Assembly (NCBI RefSeq): GCF_016086655.4 | Contig: NC_052132.2 | Coordinates: forward strand, 19,408,805 to 19,472,804 | Source of the DNA: Lepeophtheirus salmonis | Lineage: Eukaryota > Arthropoda > Copepoda > Siphonostomatoida > Caligidae | Direction of reading: 5' to 3' | Length of the DNA: 64,000 nt | Shown: piece by piece, positions 15,601-30,600 of the stretch | Layout: each line of letters opens with the position of its first letter | Position numbering within the stretch: position 1 is the first letter of the stretch | Program-made: the position numbers and the translations under genes | The notes under the pieces: model-generated | Seen by the model: the letters and a program-made list of their open reading frames with translations, nothing else | The model's database searches: none | What the model was told of the DNA's origin: nothing

Positions 15601-18600
15601 TAAGTAAAGTTTTACATTGCATAGTATCCATTTTAATGCTGGGATTTCTTTACACCCCAGAGAAATGCCTACTTTCATTAGGATTGAAAGGGAAGTAATA
15701 GAGTGCTTAGAAATAAAAGGCATAGGATGATACGCAAAAATATGAAAGGTAAAATAGAGATTCAAATTATAATTTGTCAAAGGGCGTAATTTAAACTACA
15801 TATAAATATTTTATATATACCATCATGCTTGTAAATAAAAAGTTTTAAAATGATGAATTTAGCATTAACTTTACGAATATTTAAAAAGATAAATAAAAGA
15901 ATAACGGAAAAAGATTTTACAATTCTTCAAGTTAAAGTATTGTTTTTTTTTCTTCTTCTTCCGAATCGATAGTTAAACGTGCTTTTAAAACAAGATATAT
16001 AACATGTAGATAATATTTAACATTAGATAAAAAGTTTAATTTTTACTTTATTTTAAAAATCTTTCATAAGTTTACACATACATGGTAAAAAAACGTTATG
16101 ACAAAAAAAAATTCCGTTCAAAAACTTATCTTTGATAAATAAATAAAATATCAAATAAATATTATTCATTATTCAATTACTTTCCTCATACTATATACTA
16201 TCAATATTTTGTTTTTAAATATTATTCCATTTCCCAATATCTTTGAATAAAGATTAATCAAATAAAAGTTCTCAAATAGTATAAAATAAATGGGTAGATT
16301 ATTAAGCAGGCTCCTCTGTTTCAATGCAAGCCTTTATAAAGATTACAGAAAAATTGTTTTATTTTAAAAAATATAATCAAATTTGGAAAATTTAATACAT
16401 AAACACAATTGACATACATTTTCAATTAATATACACTCCTTTCCCCTTAATACCCAATTCGAGACTGCTACATAAATTTTTACAGCAGTTATTTACAAAT
16501 ATTGGCTCTAGGTTGGTTCAAATAGTGACGATGATGACCCCTTCACAAAATTACTAAAGTCATGGGGGAACAATGGGAGCTGTTGGGGGGGGAAGAATAC
16601 TGCTTTTCAAGCTTATTGAAGAGGATTTTACATCGGGTCACACGCTTTAAGCGGTCCAAACATTTCAAACCCTGCCAAGTAGTTATCTTGTTAGGCATTA
16701 AAGCTTAAGTCTTGCTTCACAAAGTGGCTCGTGACGGTATGGCTGATCTCAAATTTAGAAGCAAGGTCATTTGCGGTCAATTGCCTCTTCTGCCTTTAAT
16801 GATGTCTTTAACTACTTCAACCAATTCTTTTTGCCTCTTTGGCCTTGGTCTGGACCTTGTGGAAGCTTGTGCTGTGCCTCTAGTAGTCACTGGTACACAT
16901 TAGAGCAGTTACAACCCAGTAATTTAAAGAGCTCTGATGTTGATTTTCCACGCATAGATAGTTCCAAATTTGCAGGTCTTCGTTGCTCTGTTTTTGATAA
17001 AGAAACTCTTATTTAACGGCTGACTTTCCTTATTTTTTGTGTACAATTTCTTTAGACAATTGTACATAATAAGTTATCAGAGTTAAGTATTAGAAAACTA
17101 AAAAATAGGAGAAAGGCGCCCGATTTAAAAAAAAAGTGTTGCCTTTTAGATAAAGGGTGGTATTATATAAAATAAAATAACATATGATATTTATGTAGAT
17201 GACGATTTCAAGGCTTTTTTGTTATTATTAAACATATGTACATATATAATTATTCTGTATTTATCTAAGGGGATAACAGCTTATGAAGAACTTTCTGTTC
17301 ACGACACTTTGAGTTAGTGAACAAATATCATTCCAAAAAAATATGTGGTTCGTATATAGAATGGAATATGTTATTCTTAGTGTCAATATTTTGTTGTTGT
17401 TTTTGGAGGAGATGAGGGGAAATAAGATGGAAGCAATAATAAAAGGATTCAGCTTCTTCATTTTTTTTCTTCGTTGTCTGCTGATGATAAATTACTTTTA
17501 TTTATATTTTTTTTAGAGTATCTTTCTCTCTCTCCAATACATTGTATAATATTTTGTAGTCATAAGAAAACGACAAAAAGAAAAAGTAAATTCAATTATA
17601 AAAATATATAGCATTTTTTTTTTGTTCTTCCTTTGAAAATGACTGAAGAAAGTAATAGAAGCAATGAAGTGAGTTATACTATCTAGTCAATTATTTATAC
17701 AAAAGTTAAATTGACTTACTTAAACCCAACTAATAGGAACACCCTTTCATGAGAATTTTAAATACAAAAAATATTGAATATTGAAAATATAAACTCTCAA
17801 TACAAAATGATTTTTCTCAAAATTAAATTAATTTATATCAACAAACTACGCTCTGGATAGCCCTCAAATTACACTAAACAGAGCCAAAATGGATTGTCAC
17901 AGTAAAAGAATGAAATATTGCCAGGTTTTATTTAATAGGCCATATCATTGACAAAAAAGTTTCTAAAATCATACAAAAAATATTTAGATACTATTAGTCA
18001 TTCCACATTTATTGAATAATAAGTCTATAATTGTCTATGAAATATTGATATTTACATAATTGTAGTAAAAAAAATTGGATTTTTTTATTTTATTGATTTT
18101 TGTTTAAAAATTTTTTGGTCTATTTTTATATTATACATTATGTAATGAGCCTCAAATAGAAATCATATCCCACATATGACATACTAATTGGAACACGTGC
18201 TTCAAAAAATGAAAGAAATATTATTAATAATATTTTTTTTAACGTTCAATGTTGTTTATACGAACTAACTTTACGTCAAAAGTAAATTAAGAAATTTTAA
18301 TTTACAAATAATCATTCATTTTATCATCAATTAATTCACAAACTGATAGTCATTATTAATTAGCATTATTAATAATTTGGTCTCTTATGATGATGCAACT
18401 ATTTTTTTTTAATAAGGGTAATACAATTAACCAATTTAACAATTATCAGCAAGATAAAAAAATAATTGACATCTTCGCAACCTTTTTAAGTTTTAATTTA
18501 ATGTGTTCAACTCTGTCTTCAGTATTACTGTTGTATCTCAGTTCTAGACCCGAAGAAGAAAGCACTAAAGACTAGGTGTAAAGTTCGAGCCTACCTATAG

Positions 18601-21600
18601 TATAAACACATAGTGGCGAATATGTCATGCGACAACATTTTAAATTACCAGAGGAAAATATGTAAAATTACAATTTCCTTTTTTTAAATTTCATAATGCA
18701 TCTTCCTTTAAAGTGTAATGAGGACTCCGCTTCATAAAGCAAATAAAATTAATATATTTAAATAAAATAAAAATAATTTTAATGAAGCTTGAAAAACAAG
18801 TTGTCTTTGTTAAGGCCAGGGACTTTTCAACTCAAGTATTATGCAACATATTTATCAGTTGGAAAACATTTTAATTACAAATGTAATAACTTTGAAAAAG
18901 AACATAGTCTATTAAAGTTTATTTATTTATCAATAATAAAACTTTAAAATGCATTTGAGTAAAATATTGTCTTTATAAATTATATTTATTTCTAAGATTG
19001 AACTTTTCACAAAGATTTTAAAGGTCAGTGACTTTTATATTTGAAAAAAAGTTATTGCTTTTTGCAAACAACATAGTTTTTATTTTTGTTATAATTCGTT
19101 GCTTATTTAAGTTAATGTAATTGTACAATGACAGTTAGTACATTAGAGAATGACGAATACATGTTTTCCAATTAATAAGATTATGGAGTTATTGAAAAAG
19201 AATGATCCTCTTAATTCACTATTTGACAAAGCCATTAAAAAAACTGCATTATATGGAATATGAACCTACGATAGTTATTTTAAAATTTCACTAAACATAT
19301 GTACAAATATAGAACCTTGGAGTTTATTTCAAATCATAAACGATCGCAAATAAATTCAAGCGTAGTTTAGATAAATCTTTGACATTTATTTGAAATAGAT
19401 TGCTTCATCTTTGATTTATTTTTACATCTGTTCTTCATAGAATGAATATATGTATGTACATCTAACATACATATGCATATAAATAAATTCAATATGAACA
19501 TGTATTCTGAATATACGATTTCCTTAAAGATTGTAAAAAAAAAAAAAAATAACGTATGGGAGGAATAAAGAAAATGTCCTGAGCATTTCATCCCTTATCA
19601 TATTATGGAAATTTATGGAGAGTATTTGAGGATTGAAGAAGGATTCAAATGAAAATAACTGTCCCTTTTTTAGTCTACAGACAAGTGACGTTTTATGCAT
19701 ATTCAACTATTTTATAACTTGTGGCCTGTCGATACAAAAGCATAATAGAATATATTACTTTTTTTTCAATATTGTGTCCAAATTACATTTTTATTTTTGG
19801 ATGAATTATCATAAATTTCTAATCCTTTGGAGGCACCTTAAATTGCACTTAAAGTATCCAAAATGGAGAGTAAGAGAAGGTAAAATTGACAAATATCCCT
19901 TAAAATTCTGTATGTGGCTAATATTAGACAATATTATTGGTTATTTTAATTCATTCAACAAAGTAGAATATAAAATCCATAATTGACTCATTAAAATATT
20001 AATTAAATATTGTATATTTGAAGTTAAAAAATGTATTGAATTTTATTTTCCGATAATTTAACGTTCACACACTTGATAGATATATATAAAAGTTTAATTA
20101 ATCTATATATAAAATGAGAAAGTATTTGTGTGTGTGTGTGTTTTTTCCGGGAATCATGCTCAAAACCATAGATAGATTTTGTTAAAAAAATTTCAGGTGT
20201 TTCAGGCACAAAGTATGGTTTTGATTACAATTTTTTTGGCCATTCAAGGCATTGGCGGTCCTTAAATAATATTTTTCTAAAAAAGATTTTTTTAAACTAA
20301 AAAAACGACTATTTCATGTTAAACAAAGAATTGAGACCGTAAAATTTGCAGAATAAAATTTTTGCATGCTGTTATGTGATTAAGAGAAGAAAAAAAGAAG
20401 AGAAAGTAATAAAAATAATTTTGGACAAGAATATGAAAAATTAGACAACTTGAGTATTTTTTCTTCTCGAAATCTTGTAAAAGAAACCAGACAACAAAAG
20501 CAGCAAAAATAATTCTTAGAATTTTAACGTAATTATTTTTGTTTTATATGAAGCAAAAGAGTTCAGAATTAATTTTAATTTCTTAATAACCCGAGTGTAC
20601 CTACTATAGTTTATATGATGTTTGAAAAAAAACCTTCATTTCTTAAAAAGAGCATACTATAATAAATTTTATCTTTCTTCACAGTGCCACCAATCATTTC
20701 TGTTACAAACTCTCGACGAAACATAACTGTACGGAAGGCATCGACGGTTACACTTGGATGTAATGCTACGGGATTCCCTATACCACAAATTATATGGGAA
20801 CGAGAAGTATTAAATTAAGACCATTTTACTTCAGAATTATTTCGTTTTCAAACAAAATTCAATAACTATTCTTCTTTTTAGATATTTAAAGAGTTGGATT
20901 TACAAAAGTTTTATTATAGTAGTAAAAATATTCTTTTATAACTTTTAAGTCCATGGGTTATAGGTGTAACAGATTGTTCAAATAAATTAAGACTTTGTTC
21001 AACAAAATTTTATTTGTATTCCGTGCAACATGTTTGATATACGTGGTATGATAAAAAATTAAGTGTTCTTTTCTCATTCCGTATTGGAATTTCATTCGAT
21101 TCTCAAATGTATTATGTCATTAAGTTTTACATATGTCCTTATCATTTTACATATACAAATTTAAGTTTTAGTTGTAGACTTTTTTCTACTATTGAAAAAT
21201 ATGAAAGGAAAAAAACAATATTGGAAGAATTTTTATTTTTTTAAAGATTTTAACTCTTCAAAAATTTAGCTATTTTGACTGTTTTTATAAAAAATCAAAG
21301 ACTTTCTATATAAAACTTCTCACATTGGATATGAATTTCTTTGAAAAAAAACACGGTTTTATTGATTAAATGATAGTTAAAAAAATATTATAAAAAAACT
21401 GAAATAATTATTAAAGTTTACAGCACACCTTTTTAATATTGATATCATCATTAAGTTTTCTTGAATAACTTTTAGCCATAATACTTGGTAATTGATAGGA
21501 AATATGTCCAAATAAGTTTTTAAGGATTTATTAGATGTATAATTATGATTTAAGTAATTATCGAATTCGTAATTTATTTCCGAAAAAATAAAAAGAATAG

Positions 21601-24600
21601 TCCATCTAAATTTTAGCATTGGAAAAACAACGGTTTTGATTTTTCCTTTAGCACTATGAATTGATACATGATATATATTTTAATAAACAGAGAAAAAAGG
21701 AAGTTTGTAGGAGAGTAGAGTTCTCCTCTTTTTTTTTGTGCATGAAATTCGACTCTGGAGTCGTTATTACTATTTAAAGTAACTGCAGGATTTTTTTTTC
21801 AAGATACAAAGAGGCCAAAACAATCATTTAATTTGAGCCTTGCTGTTTGTGACCTGGCAATATATCCAGAAAGAAGGGCTTCATCCCTTTTTTCTACCTC
21901 ATAAACCATTTCACTTTCATTCATGAATGCGAATTGTTTTTATTTGAATGGGTCAATATCTTGGTAATGTTGGACTTCAATACTAGCTGAATGAATGCCA
22001 CAAATTAATACCATCAAATTTAGAAAGTGAAAGTATTATTATTTTCTTCTCAGCATCAAGTACTTGTCTCACAGAAACATAATAGTTTGCTCTAGAGAGG
22101 CCATGGTACCAGCTAAACCTTGATTTAATCAAATCGCTCTGTACTTGCTCAAGAAGAACGTACTTAAGGTCACACTTTGTTAAGAGTTATTCGGTAAGGC
22201 TTAATGCTGTATTAGTTGATAGGATCACTGTAGTGAATGTTTTTAATGTGAGACTCATTTAGTGATTTTCTGTTCTCTCCAGCCAAAGCTTCACACATGC
22301 ATTAAACTCTTTTGATGTATCACTTTATAATCCCCGCTGAAGGTTTATTGCAACTGATGATGCTCCAATAAGTTTTTACAACGGAAATAAAGTTTCTAGT
22401 TATTTTCCATGTAGGGTGTTATGAGGAGTAATATTGAAGAGTAACAATGGTGCTCACATGGAAAATGCTGTCAGCCAGAAAAACGTTGGTTTTTTCAATC
22501 AGGTGTTGGAAGTTGTGGATACTATCAAAGTGGATTTAAAGAGAAAAATCGGGAGCGGCTGGATTTTGTATTCTTGGTTTCGAAGATCCTTTACTGAATT
22601 TGTTTATGTAGCATTTCCTGTTCGTACTTGCATTGTCCTTCAAAATAGTAATAACATTAAATACGATTTCAAAAAGCTCGGAGTTTATTTTATAAACCCA
22701 TTAAATCATATAGAGTTTCTGAGTTGAGGCCAACAGTTAGATGTATACAATTGTTAACAGGGTCTCAAATACTTGAACATATTGATAAATCATGAAGACC
22801 AGTTGAGTTCTTGTTATATTACATACTTCCCTCCTGTACCGTCAATTTTCCTCCAAAAAATTCGACTAATCTGTAAGGAAAACAAACATTGAAAGCATTA
22901 GTCTTCCATGCATCTAGAATAAAACTTCATTTCTTTCTATATGTATCTCCTACTCTCCGTCTCATCCCTCTGTATCTTTCTCTATGTTTTCTCTCTGTCT
23001 CTTACCTTCTACCTTCACTTTTTGTTTCTATTCCCTTCTATTTAGTTCTACGACGTAGGCACCCTCTGCTAGTATATATATATAAACCTATTTATATTAG
23101 TAATTTTGTTGAATTTTTTGGGGCTTAGCCCCCTGCCCCCGCCACCTCCCAATGATGAAAGCTTCTAATGCCCCAGAGTACTAGTGTGCAAAATTAGATC
23201 ACTTTGAAAATACGTGGAATGATGTATATGCAGTGTTTGTATGAGGGTTCGATCCCTAAAAATAATTGTTTCTTGGATGTTCATTTCATGTTTGCCAATT
23301 ATTTATCTTAGTACGTGTGTGTGTTGATGAGGAGTGTATATTCTTTTTTGTCCGTTCTTGTTTCATTTCTTAGTCACACACCCCAAAAATGATTATCTTT
23401 ATGACTTTGAGTTAAAGAAACCGTAGTAAGAGTTTGAAACAACGATAATGATGCTAATAAATATGTTTTAGATATATAATAATATATTACAGAACCTGGG
23501 GACAAGTCCATTGATAACTCATATTTTATAAAGTGTTTGTTTTACCGTTTTGAGGGGATTTAATCATTTTCATTGATTTACAACATAATACAAGGGTTAA
23601 AGGGGTGAGTCTCTACTGTATCTTTATCTTTAAAAAACCTTTCAGTACATGAATATAAACACACAAAAATTAAATACTCTTTATTTTGTATTACTTAACA
23701 TCATCTCTATCTCCAAATATTAATAGGGATTTGAATACAATGTATTATTACGATGATTTCATGTGTCATAAAATATATTTTTAAAGATGTAATTTCTCTC
23801 CAAAAGCTATTTTATTATATAGATAAATATTATATGTACGAACATAACATCTATAAATTTATGCAATATACTTTTTTTTACCTATGTATTAAATGATAAA
23901 AAGTCAGTCCTCAGGCGTTTCAGTTTTAATACTGATATAAAAGTAAAATATGAAAAAATCCAAGATCTTAAAAACTTGTTACTATTATTTTAAAGTTTGA
24001 CTTATACGAAGAATTTTGTGTGTAAAAATTATATAGGATCATTTTTTAAAAGATTAGAACAATGGTGATATAGCACCTCTCCCTTCAGACTATTGGTGTC
24101 CAAAGGTATCCAGGTCCTCTTTCCGGCAATGTCAATTATTACACATACTTACAAAGTATATCTAAATAAAAAAAAAGATTTTTGAACATTCTTTATTTTC
24201 TTTTTTGAAATAATAGTAAAAACATACTAGAACAACGCACACTTTACTTTGTGGACTCCTGGTATAAATAAATGATCCCATTAAAGTTTATTAACAATAC
24301 TGCCCATTATGAAAAAGTATGTTAGACTATATTCTGATAAATTAAATTACAACGGAAGGATTAAATTGCTGTTAAAAATCAAAAGCATGAATTTCAATAT
24401 GTCTGAGTAGATATATGAACAAGTTAAATATGTGAATGCAAAAATAATTCCACCGCCACTAAGCTATAAACTGTTATAGAAAAATTAAAATGGCTATGAC
24501 CCCCAAATTTTGTGTAAACATATTAGTAATATATTTAGCTAGAATGTCTACTTGGTAGAGTGCAAAACCTCTGCCTAAAATCAAATTGAGTAATTTTTCT

Positions 24601-27600
24601 CAATTAGTTCAAAATACTTAATCGATTATGCATATTTTACGTTTTATATTAACTCGACATTTTATCTTAAAATTAACGGCTTCGTACTGTGATTATATAT
24701 AAAGTTTGTAACAAGTTCGATCAATATGGAACTTTTGACGTAATCATGGTGACTAATAAACAAACAGAGGCAAAACATAAATTTAGTGCGGGGGTAATAA
24801 AATACATGAATGTTTCAGTTTGAGCATTAGATAAATTATTACGGCAAAGGTATATTGCATCAAAAATTAAACAATCATCCCTCTAGTATTAAATTTAAAT
24901 AACTCATAAAATATTACAATATAAATTTTATTCATAGACTTCTCAATGCGATTATTAATATTATTAATTTTAATTAACTTTTAATGATAATCATTTTTTT
25001 AAATGAAAAAAATGTCAATATTATTTATGGAAGTATTTATAAATGTCATTTTCTAATATTGTAATACATATTTTTAGGAAATTACTCATTAGATAGTTAG
25101 GGTATTTTTTGTTCTTTATATTATAAAGTTTATATGATGTTCTTTTTTCGTTCTACAGGGTTGATATAATCTATTGGTAAACATTTTTTTTATTTTTCAA
25201 GAGTGTCATTATGTGAAAAAAAAAAAAACCCTAACTAGTATAAGTTCCGTTCCTGGAAACATCCATCCATTACACTGGGGTGGAAAACTCATGGAAACTC
25301 TTGAAAATTCTAAAAGATTCTAATTTGACATTCAATCAATAAAATCCCTACTAACTCGGACGACACGTTCCGAACGTCCAGGGAATGTCTCTCTGCCTTC
25401 TTGATTGTGGGACTTTCTCTTAACATTGGGAAATATTTCTACTAAGATCGCTCCTTTTCTTATTCGTTCAGTGGGGGTTATCTTGATTTCAAATTATTTT
25501 CTTGTATCAATCATTGAATCTTCTTAATTCTTTGAGACCTGCTCCGAGGAAAACGCGAGGCGGGGAGTTTAAATTTAAAAAATAGGTTTGGTGAGGACTT
25601 CTATTTAACAAAACATCTGAAAGTAGTGCATGGCAAAACTTTTATTTAATTTGTGATCCCTCAGCTCTACTAATTGCCTCAATTCGAGGCATAAATCCCC
25701 TGCAGTCCACTAATTCTTGATGGACCAATCTAGAGACTAGATACTACAGTGAGGAGTTGCAGAAACCCTATCCTCCAGATAGAGAACACCAAGGGGTTTG
25801 CATCTGGAGAGGATGGTGGCCACATTTTGAGGTCCCAAAAGTACGAAAAGTTGTTTCTCAGGAAGGTCTGGGTCTTAACGGTGTAAATGAGTAAAAATCA
25901 AGTTGTTCCCGAACTTTTTTCTGGCAAAAAGTATAACTTTCTTATACAGAACTTCGATGTAACCATTTGCATTGAGCCACTCCCTCCTTTGCTAAAAAAC
26001 GGGAGGGCATACTTTGCCACAACGCCCAAGACTATGGTTTTGGCTGGCTTTTTTGTTATGAAGACATGTATCATCACTGAAGCAGAGAGGTTCATTTTCG
26101 ATGAAACGGCTGTTTTTCTTATTGAAAGTGGCATCGACATTGAAAAAATGTTATTCTGAACAGAACGAAACATTCCCCGAATTTTTGTGTGCCTTGGGTA
26201 ACATTAGAATCAATTTGGTTTTTCCAAACGTCTCATATTGTTCCGTTCAGAGATGAGATATCTTGTTGTCCTTCTCTGTGAGAATCCCTAGTATTGTTCT
26301 GGATTGAAAATATTAAAATTTGTAGATTACTAGATAAAATCAACCCTTTAGAACTTTTTCAAAATTTGGAAATGAAAAATGAAGTTAATATGGTAAAAAT
26401 ATGTCAAATCAAAATAATTGGGTACATTACTATTGTACTTAAAAATGTACTTTATCCCTTTATTACTTCCCTTGGAATCATAATGCAAGTACTTCTTTGG
26501 GTATTTAGCCTACCCAATGTAAATGTTATTTTTTTACCATCATAAATCAATATTTACCTTTAGAAGTTGTTACATATGATTAAATACGATAAAAAAACAC
26601 TTCCCGGACCGTGTATTATATTTAAAAAAAAATCAACCAGGCAATCTGATTTATTCAATCACTTTTGACGTTCAATTATTAGCCATGCCGCTAGGTAGGA
26701 AATAAATAAGCGAAAATACGTCAGAACTCTGTTCAATAAATTTTGTATTTCGAAAGTAACGGAGGATTTAAGCAAAAGTTATTAAAAATTGATGATATTG
26801 ATACAGTGAAATATTTTTTTTTTTTTTTTTTTTGTGGAAAAACAGAAAGTCATGTTGAATGTGTGTTTTCTTAATGAAATAATGTAAAAAATATATATAT
26901 AATGTTCATTTCATTATTGATAAACTCCCAAAAAAAAAAAAAAAATACTTTATAGAAAAAATCTTTGTGTATTTTTTTTTTCCAGAGACAATGAGAATTT
27001 ATTTAAACAAAAGATTTTAAGTAAGGTATATGTGTAAAATGTCTTGTAAAATATTATTCACTGTTTTCTATTCAGTATCCAACTAAGAAAAACTTTCTTT
27101 TTTTTTCATTTAGTTATTCATCTTTGTATAAAAAAAGAAACTCAGGAAAATAATTCAGAGTTGAGTTTTTTTCTATTATCTGAAAAATTGAGGAATGGGG
27201 GGTGTTATAAATGAATTTCGAAATTGAATTAATATTTTTATGTACAGGTGTGTATATACTATTTAGGATTATTTCTTTACAAGTTGTAATTAGTGTATAT
27301 AAGGAGTTTGTCTGCCTGTTATTTTTTTAAATGTTTCTTAATTAATATGTATTTTTTTGTTGAATGCTGATTTTTATAAGTTTCTATGATCATATTAACA
27401 TTTTTTTTATCATCAAAAAATGATCATATGTGATGGGACACTTGTGTTCCTCTGGGTGTGATGGGAGTTTTTTACAATAAAAAAAATCTGAGTTAAATAA
27501 TTCATTTTTTATATTTACTATACTTTTGATTATTTATATTCTATTTGACAAAACAATTATCAATGATACTTTTATTTACAATTTGTAGTAGTTTGGAGTA

Positions 27601-30600
27601 AACTACCAAATATTTTTTGTACTTTCTATAAATAAACAAATTTTAAAAACATGTATCTTTTAATATGTAACATACATATGGTTAACTCAAGGATAATTTC
27701 CTTCAAAACTTAAATAGACATCAAAGTTTAAATTTGTTGTTGTAAAATGTCAAAAAATGATGATATTCAGAAGCATACAATATATTTCAAACTCACTTTT
27801 CGATGAGTCATTACTAATATTAAATAAAGTTTTACATTTTATCTATCAAACATAACAACAAAAAACCCAGTTTAAAAACAAATGCATATCTAATATTTAA
27901 TTTATAAGAAATTGCTGAAGGGATATTTCTACAATTATTCAACCTGACCTAAGATTTGTCGTAAAGGTTCCTATATGCAACTATGCATGTAAAAATCAGC
28001 TAAATTGAGTCGATAAAACCCGGGTGAGATAATGTTTAAAAAAATAAAAAAACATCGAGAGACGACATATCTACTAGAAAAAATCACTTTCAACTGTAAT
28101 GAGTGTGGCTTGCTGAGGCGTTTTGGATTTTCGAAATAGGTAATAATATTCCATAAAAGTATTTATACCTTTTACTTGTGAACATTTACTTATTTTTAAA
28201 TTAATACATACCTTCATGTATCCAATATTTACATTTCTATTCAAAATATATATTTTCTTCTCGTGTAAAACGTTTTATAATAATTTCATCCAAGTATGTT
28301 GTTGACTGAGATTTGTTGCAAATTTTAATACAAGAAACATTTTGATGTCTGTCATTATTTAAATTTATTCTTTCAAAAAAAATAAAAAATTATAACCAAC
28401 CGCTCGATACTGGATTTTGTCAACTTCCACAAAAACACACTCATCAACTCATTTTAAAGACTGTTATATGGCAACTGTCCCTCCAAAAAATACTACATTT
28501 GGAGGAGTAACTGTCAAAATATGCTAAGTAGATGTGACTTCGCTTTATTTACGAATGCTACAAACTTCAGGTTGAGCTTGGAAACTTTACAGATCACCCT
28601 CGTACGCATATTTTTCTAATTAAATACAAATAAATGTTGCCATTTAAACATTATAATGTACCACTGATACATATCAATCAGGAACTTATCCAAAAAAACT
28701 TAGCATATCGAGCATCCTCAAATTTTGTATGATCTTTATTTCTAGAATGGTCAATTCTTTATTTAAAATAAATAACCCCTTTATTAGTTACAACTTGTAT
28801 CACTAGATTATAAAAATTATCACTTGACCAAAATCACAAATTTTATACGACAGACTATATAAATATACCGTCAAAGAACAATTAGTTGTGTTTATATTCA
28901 AATTTTGCTGAGTGGCTGCAGCATTTTGTATTTTGCTTATGTAAAAAAAGAAAACCACCATTTATCTGCTTAACGATGAATTACACAGGGACCAATTCAG
29001 GGGGGGGGGGTAATTTTGTAAAAATGAATGAAAGGATATAATCAGATTTTTTATGACGCAGATTTCATAACTGATTTTAGTTTTTATTTCAGTTACTGAA
29101 TTCTAAAATATCGTAGAACATAATAATTTGTGGTTATTGTCGTTGTTTCCTTTTTTACCCTCAATACAATCACCAAATTAAAGGTAAGAATACTAAAACT
29201 TTTTAAAAGAGTTTTTTATTATTCTATTAGCGTTTTTATTGATTCTGCATCTTGTTCTGAACTCTATATATCTCCATTTTTAGGCTGAAAAATAAAGAAA
29301 ACGATACTCTTCTTTACATCCTTATAAATTATTTTGTATTATGATAAATATTGATGAGGAATATCATAGCTTATATTATAGAAAAATATTAGTGATGAGG
29401 AATATCATAGCTTATATTATAGAAGAATATTCAATGTATAATTTAAAGAAAGATCTATTTAGAAAATATGCCCAGGATTTTTGTTTAATTTGATCAAATA
29501 ATCCAAATTATCATCATATTTTTTCTGGTTTAAATACAAATTTCATGACGTCATATGCCATTAAAGGGTAGATCGAGGCAATCGAAGGATGTTACTTTTA
29601 ACTTGATCATCCATCTCAAGAGATGTTGGAATTCTGATTTCGACTTCCTTGAGGGACGACAGGACAAAAATTAATCCAAGAAAAACTTACAAACCTCATA
29701 TGGGAGTTGAGTGGACTCCTTCCTTGGGAATCGAAACAATAAATCAATCGATTAACGATGACAAGATGAATTTAATATTTCAAAATGGGATCACTTAAAA
29801 ATATAAAATGAAACGTTGGGTGAGGACGAATGCCATAAGTCAGCCGGCTAGATTGCATCCATGTTCTCCTTGTAGAAACTCTGCACCTTTATAGATGTGT
29901 GTGCCGGAGCGCCGTCTTTGGTAACACATAGTTATCCCTGGGGAACGTGCTCTTCAACCATGGGAAGACATGCTACCTGAGGACCTTATAGTAGACGTCA
30001 TGTTGACTTTGTCGTTGGCCTAGAAGAAGTAGGGATGCATCTTGCCCCCGGTGGACGCCAAAGATCATACCCTGAGCTGAACCTGAAGTTTCCAGGACCC
30101 AAGTTGTTGATTCAGCTAAGAAGCAATCATTTATCCTTTTCATAACAGCGTCCAATATGAAGATCTTGTTGATGGAGTAAACCTTGTGCGTAGAGAAGGA
30201 GGTGGCACACCCTCTGCTGTTTTGCTTGTTTTTCGGACATTCTCGGACATTAAATGGTAGCTTTATGTCAGTTCTTTCGAATGATGACAAGTACAAAGTT
30301 GTCCCACTTTTAAAACTGAGTCTAGACGACGTCGAAAAGGATTCTAATTTTTGAGTCCTTGTCCCGTATGTGTTACGAATAAGTGTAAAGAAGAATTCGT
30401 TTTTCATCAATTTTCAGCCTGAAAATGAAAAATATATCGAATTCAGAACAAGATACAAAATCAATAAAACACTTATATCGAGAAAAACATTTTTACATAA
30501 GTTTTATTTATCCTGCTTTTAATTTGTGTATTGTTGTAAGGGTAAAAAATGACTCTGAACGATAATAGTCCGGAATTATTGTAATATCAGATATTTCAGA

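Larger units (their letters stand above)
3013..20684 (+). other. intron of the klingon-like gene (17.7 kb)
   Basis: Bounded by GTAAGTG at 3013 and CACAG ending at 20684. It holds mariner remnants (5884-6235, 9530-9903, 16500-17010), a reverse-transcriptase fragment (6250-6984), a SINE-like copy (15343-15486) and simple repeats. The stretches 3013-5540, 7000-9030, 10000-12480, 12930-15340, 15490-16500 and 17020-20680 show only AT-rich sequence and short low-copy repeats, with no gene I can support. Confidence 0.65.

Noticed and set aside
19633..19986. 117-codon + strand open frame
   Set aside because: Rich in Phe, Tyr, Ile and Lys, as expected from random AT-rich sequence; no recognisable motif.
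28580..28620. Possible transposon end reading ATGCGTACGAGGGTGATCTG on the minus strand
   Set aside because: It looks like a mariner-type end, but neither a partner repeat nor transposase coding was found nearby.
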